From NCBI GenBank assembly GCA_016716525.1, contig JADJWE010000010.1, forward strand, positions 1-64,000: a stretch of DNA of 64,000 nt. Reading direction: 5' to 3'. The position numbers were made by a program, and so were the translations under genes. Below, piece by piece: positions 26,801 to 36,180 of the stretch (positions are counted from its first letter, which is position 1; each line of letters opens with the position of its first letter). Below the pieces are notes generated by a model. The model ran no database searches and was not told the DNA's origin. It was given only the letters and a program-made list of their open reading frames with translations. Source of the stretch: Candidatus Flexicrinis affinis (lineage in GTDB: Bacteria > Chloroflexota > Anaerolineae > Aggregatilineales > Phototrophicaceae).

Positions 26801-26833
26801 GTGTGGGGCGAGGTCTGTCTTGGCTAGTTCCAC
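23813..26833 (-). CDS. P2A-type cation-transporting ATPase (Ca2+-ATPase-like)
   Basis: 1006 residues from a GTG start. Cation_ATPase_N (WLHEKETVLGRLAVDP), actuator TGES, M4 with VVPEGLPAVV, phosphorylation CSDKTGTLTQ (Asp349), nucleotide domain with a long insertion, MITGDHPATA, TGDGVNDAPAL and M6 MNLVTDGLPALAL. PEGLP plus N/D in M6 are the Ca2+-coordinating features of SERCA/PacL-like P2A pumps, so Ca2+ export is favoured, though Na+/K+-type P2 relatives cannot be excluded. It is about 100 residues longer than typical bacterial members; extra sequence lies between the phosphorylation site and the hinge (~370-570). Confidence 0.92.
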   Translation of the reverse strand: MELAKTDLAPHDKASKHPVAPDDLAAWLHEKETVLGRLAVDPAYGLTTAEAEKRAAKYGPNALTEKGVESPLKILLAQLTDPLVMILIGAAVVSALLGETKSVIAIALIVIANAALGVSQEYRAEQAIAALQKMSAPNVRVRRDGREGEIPPTTLVPGDIVVLEAGSIVPADGRVIESVNMSVQEASLTGESLAVEKNTDALVNPTTPIGDRHNMVYMGTSVTYGRGIAVITSTGMHTELGHIANLIATVESEPTPLQRRMAELGKALFFFSLGIVAIGTILGLINGGTIQETFLNGVAMAVAVVPEGLPAVVTIALALGAQRMLRRRALIRKLPAVETLGSVTTICSDKTGTLTQNLMTVKSIYFAEGRDNVIDVNLRQQGASIFRLDTDRKMYNYRPVRENVEATLLTGAALCNDALPQFSSENAFHILGDPTEAALLAAAGVHGLLKAELEKHMPRIAEVPFSSERKRMTTIHAVNGKVPFATVEHNANPYETSVIPVYDGSQFPPYVAFMKGAVEQMIEVCDAIRVHNDIFSMDTVHVHPEHNPDGLTYRERVLAKDAEKASEGLRVLGIAYKNLDTLPKKVDVEQVEHGFTFLGFVAMIDPPRPEVMDAVARCITAGIRPVMITGDHPATAFAIGKELQIINAPDYETAKKAGHIYTGREISIMSEDQLRDAVKRASVFARVSPEHKLNIVQALQEQNHIVSMTGDGVNDAPALKKADIGVAMGITGTAVSKEASSMVILDDNFATIVAAAEEGRTIYDNVRKFIKYILGSNIGEVGVLFVTQLLRLPLPLNTLQILWMNLVTDGLPALALSVEKGEADAMQRPPHDPRESIFSRGLGWYLIRVGVVIGMLGLAVVTLVPVQRVDGTVISYFGQFVQTSQGFAVAAPSEYGSALWSTMVFTALVFVQMGHALAVRSERYPIWKIGYGTNKAVIGAIGLTVALQLGLLYVPFLQDFFGTVPLPPIDFVICVFLAVVTYAFVEMDKVFIVRRNKPANGVKAQS

Positions 26834-26909
26834 AGGTCAGAGATTCCTTGCTCAACGTACGGTATGAGAGGCAAGTCTAAGGAGTGATTTCCGCGTAGCG
26901 ACCCTACAA

Positions 26910-26947
26910 ATTGGGGGTCGCCCATCGGATCGCGCCCAACCCCCAAT
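26910..26947. repeat. Inverted repeat in divergent intergenic region
   Basis: ATTGGGGGT (26910-26918) and ACCCCCAAT (26939-26947) form a 9-bp inverted pair with 20 bases between, in the space separating the P2A ATPase and the SGNH hydrolase. It may be an operator; there is no further evidence. Confidence 0.4.
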
Positions 26948-27099
26948 AGTTAGGGGCTGAACCTGATAATCCGGTGAGTGTGGGCGTACTGACGACTTAT
27001 GGTTGTGCTGTGCAATCCGGCGTCTGTGTTCCCTTAGCGGTCCCTCGCTTGCCGCCTCAAACGCACTCGATCTTGTCACAGTGTACCGTTAGGCGGACA

Positions 27100-28128
27100 A
27101 TGTCGCACGTCAATTCTGGGACGGGGAACATGCTGCCGGTTGTCGGACTCTACCTTGTCATTGGGGCTGGACTGCTGCTGATAAATCGGCGGGGGCATGG
27201 GCGCGCCGCGGCGGTTGCCAGCGGATTGATCGTGACATGGCTGACGGTCGGCGTGCTGGTCGGCGGGGCGGAACTGGCGCTGCGCTGCTGCTACGCGGCC
27301 AGCGATACCCCGATGCAGTGGACTCGCGCGGGCGAGAATTGGATCCGGCGCTATATGGCGTTCAACAGCCTCGGTTACCGTGATCGCGAGTGGACGGCCG
27401 AGGATTTCGCCGGCAAGACCGTGATCTTCGCTGTGGGCGACTCGTTCACCGAAGGCTGGGGCATCGAAGACCCCGCCCTGCGCTTCCCCGACCTGCTGCA
27501 AGCCCGACTCGGCAGCGACTACGCGGTCGTCAACCTTGGCCGCGGCGGGACGTCTACCCTGCACCAAACCCAAGCAGTAATCGACTATCCCTACGCCAAG
27601 CCGGACATCATCCTGTGGCAGTACCTGCTCAACGACATCGATGTTGCCGCCGTGAGCAATGGGCTTGGGTGGGAGTCGCCCATTCCGCTCGAACGCCCCG
27701 CGTTGATCGAGGAATCACACTTCGCCAACTTCATCTATTGGCGGCTGTTTCGGCAGGGCATGTTCCTCTCTCCGCAAGGCATCTCGCAGTGGGCATGGCT
27801 GTACGGCGCCTTCGACGACTCATACATCTGGTCGATCCACGCGCAGGAGATTGATCGCATGGCCGCGTATGCCGACTCGATCGGCGCGCGCTTGATCACA
27901 GTAATCTTCCCGAACATGGAAGATCCGGTCAGCAGCATCGCCTACGTCGACCGCGTGCAGCAGCACCTTGAGTCGCTCGGCCATCCCGACATCGTCAAGA
28001 TGACCGATGCCGCCGCAGCCATGCCGATCGAGGAGCGCGTCGTCAGCCGCGCCGACGCCCATCCCTCCGCCGCGTTCAACGCCGCCGCCGCCGATCTCCT
28101 CTACCCCTTGCTCGCCGGCGAACCGTAA
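27100..28128 (+). CDS. SGNH/GDSL-like hydrolase, membrane-anchored
   Basis: 342 residues from ATG 27100 (AGGCGG upstream); ATG 27130 with GGGGAAC upstream is an equally good start. Two N-terminal hydrophobic helices (~12-28 and ~40-62) are followed by the SGNH fold: block I VGDSFTEGWG with nucleophile Ser, block II Gly in NLGRGGTST, block III Asn in LNDIDV, and a late DAHPSA with the Asp-x-x-His-like pair. These enzymes hydrolyse or transfer esters, often O-acetyl groups on glycans. Monocistronic. The end of the gene is intact just before the low-complexity tract. Confidence 0.82.
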   Translation: MSHVNSGTGNMLPVVGLYLVIGAGLLLINRRGHGRAAAVASGLIVTWLTVGVLVGGAELALRCCYAASDTPMQWTRAGENWIRRYMAFNSLGYRDREWTAEDFAGKTVIFAVGDSFTEGWGIEDPALRFPDLLQARLGSDYAVVNLGRGGTSTLHQTQAVIDYPYAKPDIILWQYLLNDIDVAAVSNGLGWESPIPLERPALIEESHFANFIYWRLFRQGMFLSPQGISQWAWLYGAFDDSYIWSIHAQEIDRMAAYADSIGARLITVIFPNMEDPVSSIAYVDRVQQHLESLGHPDIVKMTDAAAAMPIEERVVSRADAHPSAAFNAAAADLLYPLLAGEP

Positions 28129-28170
28129 ACATAAGCGTCTCCAAAGGGCTCGCCGCTCGGTGGCAAAAAG
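28129..28170 (+). repeat. Partial 3'-end repeat before the G/C tract
   Basis: CTCCAAAGGGCTCGCC resembles the GAAA/TTTC hairpin arm of the repeat family. The same arm recurs on the other side of the tract (29033 onward), as expected if two sequences were joined through a shared repeat. Confidence 0.4.
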
Positions 28171-28171
28171 A

Positions 28172-29030
<859 letters not shown>

Positions 29031-29032
29031 CG

Positions 29033-29146
29033 CAGCTTTCGCCCTCTGGACTCCCGTTTCTGCGGTTTGATGCCGCGCGCGGCATCAAACCGCGAGTAAC
29101 GAGGTGCAGGAGTGCAAACTCCTGCCGGGGTTTGGGGCAGCGCCCC
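29033..29146 (-). repeat. 3'-end hairpin repeat, copy 7
   Basis: On the minus strand it starts 6 bases after the epimerase stop with GGGGCGCTGCCCC and the GCAGGAG/CTCCTGC stem. The central palindrome is perfect, 15 bp plus a GC-only centre (29062-29076/29079-29093), then comes GGGCGAAAGC, where the G/C tract interrupts it. Confidence 0.8.
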
Positions 29147-29152
29147 AATTGC

Positions 29153-30001
29153 CTAGTGTGAAGCGAGGGTTTGAATCAGCGCGTCGAGGTCGCCGTGGGG
29201 AGCGTAGCCGAAAGCGGCGCGCGCCTTGTCGATGCTGACGTCCCAGTGGTTGGCTTCTTCGGGGTCGGGCTGCCCGCTGTACGTGACGTGCGAGCGTGAG
29301 CCGGTCAAGGCGATGCATCGCTCGGCCAGTTCGCGGTTGCTGATGCTGATGCCGGAGCCGAGGTTGAACACACCGGTGGGTTTCTGCGCGATGCAGCGCG
29401 CCACGGCGTCGGCGATGTCATCGACGTGTACATAATCCTGCCGCCTGCCGCCTTCGCCCGCGATCGTCAACGGTTCGCCTGCGGCGGCGCGGCGCGCAAA
29501 CACAGGCAGGATCCGGTTGGCCGGCATGTCGACGCCGACCGGCGCGGTGAGCCGGAGCGCGCAGGCCCGCGCGGTGTTGAGGACAACGTGTTCGCCGAAC
29601 AGCTTGGCAGCGTGATAAGTCGTGCGCGGGTGGGTCGGGTGATCTTCGGTGATCGGGTGGTGGTGCGGCGTTCCGATGACTTGAATGCTCGACAGGTATA
29701 CGACGTACGCGCCCCACGTTTCCGCCCAGCGGGCGACGGTCTGCGCGCCGAGCGCGTTGACCCGCACGACGGCCGGATCGAACGGCGTCATGGCGATATG
29801 CGCGGCGGCGTGGACGATGACCTCGCAGGGGACGAGGTCGGACAGCGCCGCGTCGCAGGCGTCCGGATCGGCGAGGTCGAGGCGTAAGCCTCGCGCCGAA
29901 TCGACCGAGCGCGCTGCCGGCACGACCGCATGCGCTGACCCGAGCGCGACGAACAGCGCCCTGCCGACGAAACCGGTGGCGCCGGTCAGCAGAACGCGCA
30001 T
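29153..30001 (-). CDS. NAD-dependent epimerase/dehydratase (extended SDR)
   Basis: 282 residues, ATG start. Rossmann motif GATGFVG at 7-13, VIHAAAHIAM, catalytic Ser region LSSIQVIG, and the YHAAK (Y-x3-K) pair; the C-terminal substrate domain includes RQDYVHVDDIADAV and a FNLGSG strand. These are hallmarks of NDP-sugar or sugar epimerases/dehydratases. As the last gene of the importer/dehydrogenase/SIS cluster it probably acts on a sugar imported by that system; the exact reaction is not evident. Confidence 0.88.
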   Translation of the reverse strand: MRVLLTGATGFVGRALFVALGSAHAVVPAARSVDSARGLRLDLADPDACDAALSDLVPCEVIVHAAAHIAMTPFDPAVVRVNALGAQTVARWAETWGAYVVYLSSIQVIGTPHHHPITEDHPTHPRTTYHAAKLFGEHVVLNTARACALRLTAPVGVDMPANRILPVFARRAAAGEPLTIAGEGGRRQDYVHVDDIADAVARCIAQKPTGVFNLGSGISISNRELAERCIALTGSRSHVTYSGQPDPEEANHWDVSIDKARAAFGYAPHGDLDALIQTLASH

Positions 30002-30035
30002 GAACCGTTACCCCTGTTCCCTTTAACCTGTTCCC

Positions 30036-31070
30036 TCATTCTGCCATGGTGACCTTTTTGGAATAGCGGAACACGCCGGGCGTGAAGCCGCGTTTGGCGG
30101 CGAGGTGTGCTCCGAACAACTGCATCGGCACGATCTCGGCAATGGGCTGCACGAATGGATCGAGGCCTGCGGGCAGCGGAACACTGAGCATCCCGTCCGG
30201 GGCCGGCTCATGATCGACGAGCGCCACGCGTGCGCCGTATCCGCGCAGGTCGTTCGCCAGCGCGAGGGTCAGCGCCCGTTGCGGATCGCTCCCGGCGAAC
30301 AGCACCGCGCCGATGCGCTCGTCCACCATCTCGATCGGGCCGTGGCGCACCTGCGCGGCGTTCATGCCCTCGGCGGGGAACTTGGCCGATTCTTTGACGA
30401 CCAGCGCGCCGGTCAGGGCCGAGGCCAGCGACGCCCCGCGCCCCAGCACGAGGATCGATTGGGCGTCGTTCATCTGCTCGACCATCGCGCCTGCTGCCGA
30501 ATTCCACACTGGCAGACCCGCCTCGATGGCATCGGCCGCGGCGGTCAACGCGGCGATATCCGGCGTGCTGCCGGCCAATACGCGGGCGACGGCATGCAGC
30601 GCGGCCAACGTGCAGGTGTACGTCTTGGACGAGACGGTCGCCTCGGCGCCAGCGTGGATGCGCACATGGACCGTGCTGCGCTGCGCCAGCGGACTATCGT
30701 CGCTGTTGCTAATGCCGAGAATGGGGACGCGCTTGGCAAGCAGGTCGAGCAGCTTGACGATCTCGACTGAATGGCCCGACTGCGACACCAGCACCAGCAT
30801 CGTGCGCGCGTCGAACAGCCCCTGCTGATAGTGCAGCAGGTCGCTGGCCTCGACACAGTGCGCGACCAAGCCGAGGCGAATCAACATTTGCTGCGCGGGA
30901 TGAGTCGCGAAGAACGACGCGCCCATGCCGCTCAGGATCACGCGCCGGATCGGGCCGCTGCGCAGTTGATCGGACAACTCGCGCACGCCGCCCATTTGCG
31001 CGGGCAGCGCGTCGCAGGTCGCTCGCAGCACCGCCGGCTGTTCGCCAATCTCGCTCAGGAATCCGTTCAT
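30036..31070 (-). CDS. Double-SIS-domain sugar isomerase/deaminase-like protein
   Basis: 344 residues from ATG 31070. Two SIS domains: first ~35-165 (VILSGMGASFF, LVLVSQSGHSVEIV), second ~190-330 (LVLGRGASLASALTG, KESAKFPAEG, RHGPIEMVDE). ESAKxxAE and RHGP are characteristic of the isomerase half of GlmS and of AgaS/FrlB-type enzymes, which act on amino-sugar or fructosamine phosphates. There is no glutaminase domain, so a catabolic deaminase or isomerase role is likely. Located between the Gfo/Idh/MocA and epimerase genes on the same strand. Confidence 0.88.
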   Translation of the reverse strand: MNGFLSEIGEQPAVLRATCDALPAQMGGVRELSDQLRSGPIRRVILSGMGASFFATHPAQQMLIRLGLVAHCVEASDLLHYQQGLFDARTMLVLVSQSGHSVEIVKLLDLLAKRVPILGISNSDDSPLAQRSTVHVRIHAGAEATVSSKTYTCTLAALHAVARVLAGSTPDIAALTAAADAIEAGLPVWNSAAGAMVEQMNDAQSILVLGRGASLASALTGALVVKESAKFPAEGMNAAQVRHGPIEMVDERIGAVLFAGSDPQRALTLALANDLRGYGARVALVDHEPAPDGMLSVPLPAGLDPFVQPIAEIVPMQLFGAHLAAKRGFTPGVFRYSKKVTMAE

Positions 31071-31277
31071 GGGGTGATTTGCTCCCGCCGCCGATAAACA
31101 TTCGCGTGCTGTCATCATACGCGAGTTCGGGCTGATACGCATACCGGGGAAGTCACGAAACCTTTCCCCCGCGCCCACGACCACCGGGAGCACCGAAGGT
31201 CAGGAGAGGGAAATACACACGCACGGGTTCGGAAGCCCCTCTCCTTGGGAGAGGGGTTTGGGGTGAGGTTGCGCCGC

Positions 31278-32477
31278 TTAGCCCGCTTCGATCACCTTCT
31301 GGACGATCTTGCCGCCGACCTTCTCCTTGAGCATGACCTTGAGCCGTCCGTCCGGCATCTTCTCCTCCTTGATGAGGAAGTGGTCGGCGTCGTAGTCGGT
31401 CATGAACATCTCCGACTCGACGTCCTCCTTGCCGCGCCACACCTCGAGCTGCACCGGCTCCCACTGCTTGCTCGCGGCGCTCTTGTAGGCGGCATCGAGG
31501 ATCGCGTTGACCACGTATCCGTCGTAGAAATCTTCCTTGGGCTTCTCGCCGCGGTCGATGCTGTTGAACATGTCGTTGAACATCTCGGTGTAGCCCAGCC
31601 CGCCGACCTCGTCACCGACCGGGAACAGCCAACCTGTATTGCCCTCGGCCTTCTCGGACACGTAGCCGCCTTCGCCGACCGCCGTGAACATCTCGATGCC
31701 GGTGCGCAGCCAGTGGTTCAACCAGATCGTACCTTCGGTGCCGGTGATCTCGTCACGCAGGTCCATGCCGCCTCGGAACGTCCAGCTCACTTCGAACTGG
31801 CCGATCGCGCCGTTGGCATAGCGCACGAGGCCGATCGCGTGGTCTTCCGCGTCGATCGGGTGCACCTGCGTATCCGCCCAGCACATCACCTCGACGGGCC
31901 GGATGTCCTTGCCGATGAACACGCGCGCGATTTCGACGCAGTGACAGCCCAGATCGATGATCGCGCCGCCGCCGGACATCTCCTTGTCCCAGAACCACGA
32001 GCTGTGCGGGCCGGGGTGTGTCTCGCGCGAGCGCGCCCACAGCACCTTGCCGAGCGCGCCGTTGGCGACCGAATTCAGCGCCTTGAGCGTCTTGGGCGTG
32101 TATACGAGGTCTTCCAGATAACCGTGGAACACACCGGCCTTCTCGACCGCGTCGAGGATGCGCTTAGCTTCAGCCGCGGTGCGCGCCAGCGGCTTGGTGC
32201 ACAACACGTTCTTGCCGGCCTGCGCCGCCATGATGCACGCTTCCTCGTGCAGGTTGTTCGGCAGGCCGACCACCACCGTATCCGTGTCTGGGTCCTCAAT
32301 CGCCTTGCGCAGGTCGGTCGTGTAGCGCGGGATGTTCCAGTCCTTGGCGAACTTGCTGCCGCGCTCGTCGCTGCGCGAATACACGACCTCAACCTTGTCC
32401 CGGCTGCGGTTGCCGTGAATGGTCATCGTATAGAACAGACCGATCAGGCCTGTGCCTAACATCGTCACCTTGTGCAT
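31278..32477 (-). CDS. Gfo/Idh/MocA-family oxidoreductase
   Basis: 399 residues from ATG 32477, with AGGAGG upstream; extensions beyond this run into a repeat. N-terminal Rossmann domain with LGTGLIGLFY, VVVGLPNNLHEEAC and CTKPLARTAAEA (the EKP-like motif, here TKP); C-terminal domain with DLGCHCVEIARVF carrying the GxHxxD-like active-site His. This family oxidises or epimerises sugars and inositols with NAD(P). Its position downstream of a sugar ABC importer indicates that it processes the imported sugar. About 210 bases without a gene separate it from the SIS gene. Confidence 0.9.
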   Translation of the reverse strand: MHKVTMLGTGLIGLFYTMTIHGNRSRDKVEVVYSRSDERGSKFAKDWNIPRYTTDLRKAIEDPDTDTVVVGLPNNLHEEACIMAAQAGKNVLCTKPLARTAAEAKRILDAVEKAGVFHGYLEDLVYTPKTLKALNSVANGALGKVLWARSRETHPGPHSSWFWDKEMSGGGAIIDLGCHCVEIARVFIGKDIRPVEVMCWADTQVHPIDAEDHAIGLVRYANGAIGQFEVSWTFRGGMDLRDEITGTEGTIWLNHWLRTGIEMFTAVGEGGYVSEKAEGNTGWLFPVGDEVGGLGYTEMFNDMFNSIDRGEKPKEDFYDGYVVNAILDAAYKSAASKQWEPVQLEVWRGKEDVESEMFMTDYDADHFLIKEEKMPDGRLKVMLKEKVGGKIVQKVIEAG

Positions 32478-32519
32478 ACCCTGTCCTCCTAGAACAACAC
32501 GCGATCTTGTTATGCTTTT

Positions 32520-32662
32520 GCTGAGGCTTCGCCTCCGCACCTCCACAAGGGGTTTGCACCCCTTGACCCCGTCTCTGCCGATTTGGCCCGCTTGCGGGCC
32601 AAATCGGCGGGAAGGGAGTCCAGAGGGCGAAAGCCTTCTGGTGAGGTTCGGGGCAGCGCCCC
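32520..32662 (-). repeat. 3'-end hairpin repeat, copy 8 (inside the sugar operon)
   Basis: On the minus strand it starts 3 bases after the permease stop with GGGGCGCTGCCCC. It has a GGCGAAAGCC-like hairpin, a perfect 15-bp central palindrome with a TT loop (32577-32591/32594-32608), a GGGGTTTGCACCCC-type hairpin and a GGAGGCGAAGCC end. It lies between permease and dehydrogenase genes on one strand, so it may attenuate or process the transcript. Confidence 0.82.
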
Positions 32663-32665
32663 GCG

Positions 32666-33625
32666 TCATTGTCGCAAGCGGCGCTGTCGGCCATAGATCG
32701 ACAGCAGCGCGAGCAAGATACCGCCGAGGATCATGAGCTGGTAGGCTTCGGGGAGGTCCGCCGCGCGCAGCAGGCTGTTGATGAGCGTCAGCACCAGCGC
32801 GCCGGACATCGTGCCCCAATAGCTGCCCTTGCCGCCGGCCAGCACCGTACCGCCGACGACCACCGCCGCGATCGACGGGAACAGGTATTCGCCGCCGAGG
32901 TTGAGAAACACAGTCTGCGTGAATCCCAACAGCACCACGCCGCCCAGCGCCGACAGCATCCCGCTCATGGCGTAGGTGGCGATGACGACGCGCGGAACCT
33001 GCACGCCGGAGAGGCGCGCGGTGGTGCGGTTGACGCCGACGGCGAACAACTGCTTTCCGTACGTCGTGCGTTCGAGCAGGAGCCACATCAATCCGCCGAG
33101 CGCCAGCCACAAGAACACCACGCCGGGGATGCCAAGAATCAGCGGCTGCGAAATCAACTGCGACATGATTGGCGGTGTCGAGCCGATGAGCTGCCCCTGC
33201 GTGACAACCAGAATCGTGCCTTGGATGACGCCGGTCATGCCGAGCGTCATCACGAGCGGCGGGATGCCGACGGCGATCACGCCCAAACCGTTGATCACGC
33301 CGATGAGCGTGCCAGCGCCGAGCGCCAGCGCACCGGCGGGGATCAGCCCCAGCGCCTCGCCGCCGGAGAAGCGGAAGACGAGGATCGCCGCCAGCGTCAC
33401 GACACCGCCGACGGACAGGTCGATGCCTTCGCCGCCGCTGATGATCACCAGTGTTTGGCCGGCCGCGATGATGCCGAGGAACGCCGCGAGGCGCACAATG
33501 TTGATGGCCTGATTGGTGTTGACGAAATCCGGGTTGATCAGCCCGCCGGCGAAGAACAGCGCGATTGCCAGCAGCAGCGCGAGCAGGGCGGGGTTCAGCC
33601 GCGTGAGTCGGCGCAGAAGAGTCAT
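32666..33625 (-). CDS. Sugar ABC transporter permease (RbsC/BPD_transp_2 family)
   Basis: 319 residues from ATG 33625, overlapping the preceding stop as ATGA. Eight to ten hydrophobic helices; the family-typical GIIAAGQTLVIISGGEGIDLSVG near residue 55, the VNRTTARLSGVQV cytoplasmic loop and a GGKGSYWGTMSGAL segment. Forms a heterodimeric channel with the permease upstream for a Rbs/Mgl-type sugar importer. Confidence 0.92.
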   Translation of the reverse strand: MTLLRRLTRLNPALLALLLAIALFFAGGLINPDFVNTNQAINIVRLAAFLGIIAAGQTLVIISGGEGIDLSVGGVVTLAAILVFRFSGGEALGLIPAGALALGAGTLIGVINGLGVIAVGIPPLVMTLGMTGVIQGTILVVTQGQLIGSTPPIMSQLISQPLILGIPGVVFLWLALGGLMWLLLERTTYGKQLFAVGVNRTTARLSGVQVPRVVIATYAMSGMLSALGGVVLLGFTQTVFLNLGGEYLFPSIAAVVVGGTVLAGGKGSYWGTMSGALVLTLINSLLRAADLPEAYQLMILGGILLALLSIYGRQRRLRQ

Positions 33626-34641
33626 CGGCCGCTCCTTCGCGCCTGAATTGCGCGGATGATGCCCGGCGCGGCCAGCGCCACGAGGATGATCAGCGCGTTG
33701 ACCAGCGTCTGCCACCACGAGGGGACGTTTGCAAACGAGACGATGTTCCCGAACAGCCTGAGGATGACGACGCCGATGATCGTACCGATCACGCCGCCCT
33801 GCCCGCCCGCAAGCCGCGTGCCTCCCAGCACGACGGCGACGACCGTCGGAAGGGTCATTTCATCGCCGCTGCGGGGGCTGCCGCTGCCGGTCAGCATGGT
33901 GTAGGCCAACGCCGCCGCTGCCGCGAACAGACCGCACAGCACGTAGGTCGAGAAGCGAATGCGGTTGACCGGCACGCCGGTCGTATACGCGGCCTCGGCC
34001 TTGCCGCCAGTGGCGTACAGGAACTGGGCCCAACGCGTCGAGCGCAGGATCAACCAGATCACGATCAGCCCGCCGATCACGTACACCGCGAACGGGATGT
34101 CGAGCGGGGTCGAACGGTACAGGTCTTGCAGCGAATCGGAAATATCGCCGCCCGGCCTCGGCAAGATCAACAGTGCAAGTCCGGCGAATAAGAAGCTCGT
34201 GGCATATGTCGTGACGATCGGCTGCAGGCGCAAATAGGCGACGGCGAAGCCGTTGATCGCCCCTGCCGCGATCCCTGCCCCGGCGCCGACCATCAGTGCG
34301 CCGACGATCTCCGGCCCGGTGCTCTCCTGCGTGATCAGCACGGTGAGGATCGCGTTGATCATCGACACCATCGCGCCGACGGATAGGTCGACGCCACCGC
34401 CGATGATCACGATCGTCTGGCCGACGGCGAGGATGATGGCCGGCAGGAAAGTGCGCAGGTTGCGGTTGAGGCTGCGCAGGTCGAACAGGTTGTCCTGCAG
34501 CGCCCGGTTGATGAGCGCCGTGACGATCAGCAGCAGCAGCGCAACGACAAACGGATTCTTCGAAACGAAGCGCCGGACGGCCTGCAGCACGCTTGCGGGC
34601 GGGCTGGTTGCATCCGGTGGCGCTGGTGTGTCTGCCAGCAT
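33622..34641 (-). CDS. Sugar ABC transporter permease (RbsC/BPD_transp_2 family)
   Basis: 339 residues, ATG start with AAGGTAGAG upstream. Multi-helix permease with the family signature AVGQTIVIIGGGVDLSVGAM and the loop TGVPVNRIRFSTY; GGQGGVIGTIIGVV near the C-terminus. Second of two paired permeases between the ATPase and its partner; the stop overlaps the start of the next gene by 4 bases, so translation is coupled. Confidence 0.92.
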   Translation of the reverse strand: MLADTPAPPDATSPPASVLQAVRRFVSKNPFVVALLLLIVTALINRALQDNLFDLRSLNRNLRTFLPAIILAVGQTIVIIGGGVDLSVGAMVSMINAILTVLITQESTGPEIVGALMVGAGAGIAAGAINGFAVAYLRLQPIVTTYATSFLFAGLALLILPRPGGDISDSLQDLYRSTPLDIPFAVYVIGGLIVIWLILRSTRWAQFLYATGGKAEAAYTTGVPVNRIRFSTYVLCGLFAAAAALAYTMLTGSGSPRSGDEMTLPTVVAVVLGGTRLAGGQGGVIGTIIGVVILRLFGNIVSFANVPSWWQTLVNALIILVALAAPGIIRAIQARRSGR

Positions 34642-34664
34642 GAAATCTCTACCTTATAGTTCGG

Positions 34665-36176
34665 TCACTGCTGCGGCTGAACGGCAGGGCGCCCGCCCAT
34701 GCTGGCCGTGATCAGATTGGCGCGCGTGACTTGATCGCCGGCGAGTTCGGCGGTCAAGCGGCCATCGTGGAACACCAGCACCCGGTCGCACAAGCCGAGC
34801 AGTTCGTCGTCATCACTGCTGTAAAAGATAATTGCGGTGCCGGACTGACGCAGCCTGTCCAGCAAATGATAGAACTCGCCTTTGGCGCCGACATCGACGC
34901 CTTTGGTCGGGTCGTTGAGCAGCAGCAGCTTGGGCGAGCGCAGCAGCCACTTGCCGATTACGACCTTCTGCGCGTTGCCGCCGCTCAGGCTGCTGGCTGG
35001 CGCATCGAGAGACTCTGCGATCAACTGCATTTCCTCGGCGCTGCTGCGGGCTTCCGCCCGCGCGCGGTCCATCTTGAGCGGCGTGCCGAACTTGGTCCAC
35101 GAGGGCAGATGCAGGTTCTCGAGGATCGATCGGCTGAGCAGCAGACCCTCGGTGGCGCGATCGCCCGGCACGAACGCGACGTCGCGCGCCATGGCCTGCC
35201 GCGGATGCCGGAAGTGTACCGTTTCGCCGGACAGCACGACCGACCCGTTGAACGGCATAGCCCCGAACAGCGCCAGCAGCAGCTCGCTTTGGCCCTGCCC
35301 GTGCAGGCCGCCGATGCCCAGCAGTTCGCCGTCGCGCACCTCGAAGCTGATGTCGCGAAGCCGCCCAGCCCGCAGTCCAGAGACCTTGAGGCGCACCGGG
35401 GCGTCATTCGGCAGCGGGGCATGAGCGCGCTCACCGAGCTGCACCGCCCCCTCGATCATCAGCTCGACCAGTTCCTGATCGGTCGTGTCCGCAAGGTCGC
35501 GCGTGCCGACGCTGCGCCCGTTGCGCAGCACCGTCGCACGGTCGGCGAACAGCCGGATTTCCTCCATGCGGTGCGACACGAACACGATCGCCATGCCGCG
35601 CGCCTTCCAGCCCTGCACCAGCTCGTGCAGGCGCTGCACCTGCTGCGAGTCGAGGCTGGCGGTCGCTTCATCGAGGATGATCAGGCGCGGCTCATGGCTG
35701 AGCGCCTTGCAGATTTCTACGATTTGGCGTTCGTCGGGGGGCAGGTCTTTGACCAGCGCGTCGGGGATCAAGCCGGCGCTGTTCGTACCGTCGAACAGCG
35801 CCAGCAGATCGCGCGTGTTGCGGCGCATCGCCGCCTTGTCGACCCACCACAGCGTGCGCGGCTCATGCGTGAGCCAGATGTTCTCCATCACCGTCATGTC
35901 GGGGATCAGGCTGAGTTCCTGATACACCGCGGCGATGCCGACCTTGCGCGCGTCGCTGGGCGAGTTGAACGCGATCTGCTTGCCATCCAGGTGCAGCTGC
36001 CCCTCGTTGGGGGCAACTACACCTGTGATGATCTTGCTCAACGTGCTTTTGCCGCTCCCGTTCGCGCCAAGCAGGGCGAGCACTTCGCCGGCTTTGACGT
36101 CGAGGTTGCCGTCGGCAAGGGCGACGACGCCGCCGTAGCGCTTGACGACCTGCTTGGCGGAAAGGGAGACCGACAC
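34665..36176 (-). CDS. Sugar ABC transporter ATP-binding protein (RbsA/MglA-like)
   Basis: 503 residues from a GTG start 4 bases after the binding-protein stop. Two fused ATPase halves. The first has Walker A GANGSGKS (37-44), signature-region LPPDERQIVEICKAL and Walker B LIILDEATASLD. The second has the degenerate P-loop IGGLHGQGQSEL, the intact signature LSGGNAQKV and LLLNDPTKGVDVGAKGE. This duplicated architecture with a degenerate second P-loop is specific to ribose/galactose/xylose-type importers (CUT2). Confidence 0.94.
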   Translation of the reverse strand: MSVSLSAKQVVKRYGGVVALADGNLDVKAGEVLALLGANGSGKSTLSKIITGVVAPNEGQLHLDGKQIAFNSPSDARKVGIAAVYQELSLIPDMTVMENIWLTHEPRTLWWVDKAAMRRNTRDLLALFDGTNSAGLIPDALVKDLPPDERQIVEICKALSHEPRLIILDEATASLDSQQVQRLHELVQGWKARGMAIVFVSHRMEEIRLFADRATVLRNGRSVGTRDLADTTDQELVELMIEGAVQLGERAHAPLPNDAPVRLKVSGLRAGRLRDISFEVRDGELLGIGGLHGQGQSELLLALFGAMPFNGSVVLSGETVHFRHPRQAMARDVAFVPGDRATEGLLLSRSILENLHLPSWTKFGTPLKMDRARAEARSSAEEMQLIAESLDAPASSLSGGNAQKVVIGKWLLRSPKLLLLNDPTKGVDVGAKGEFYHLLDRLRQSGTAIIFYSSDDDELLGLCDRVLVFHDGRLTAELAGDQVTRANLITASMGGRPAVQPQQ

Positions 36177-36180
36177 CGTT

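Noticed and set aside
31190..31265. CCTCTCC/GGAGAGG hairpin before the SIS gene as another family copy
   Set aside because: The sequence (CTCTCCTTGGGAGAGGGG) is a different, common intergenic hairpin and shares no segment with the repeat family.
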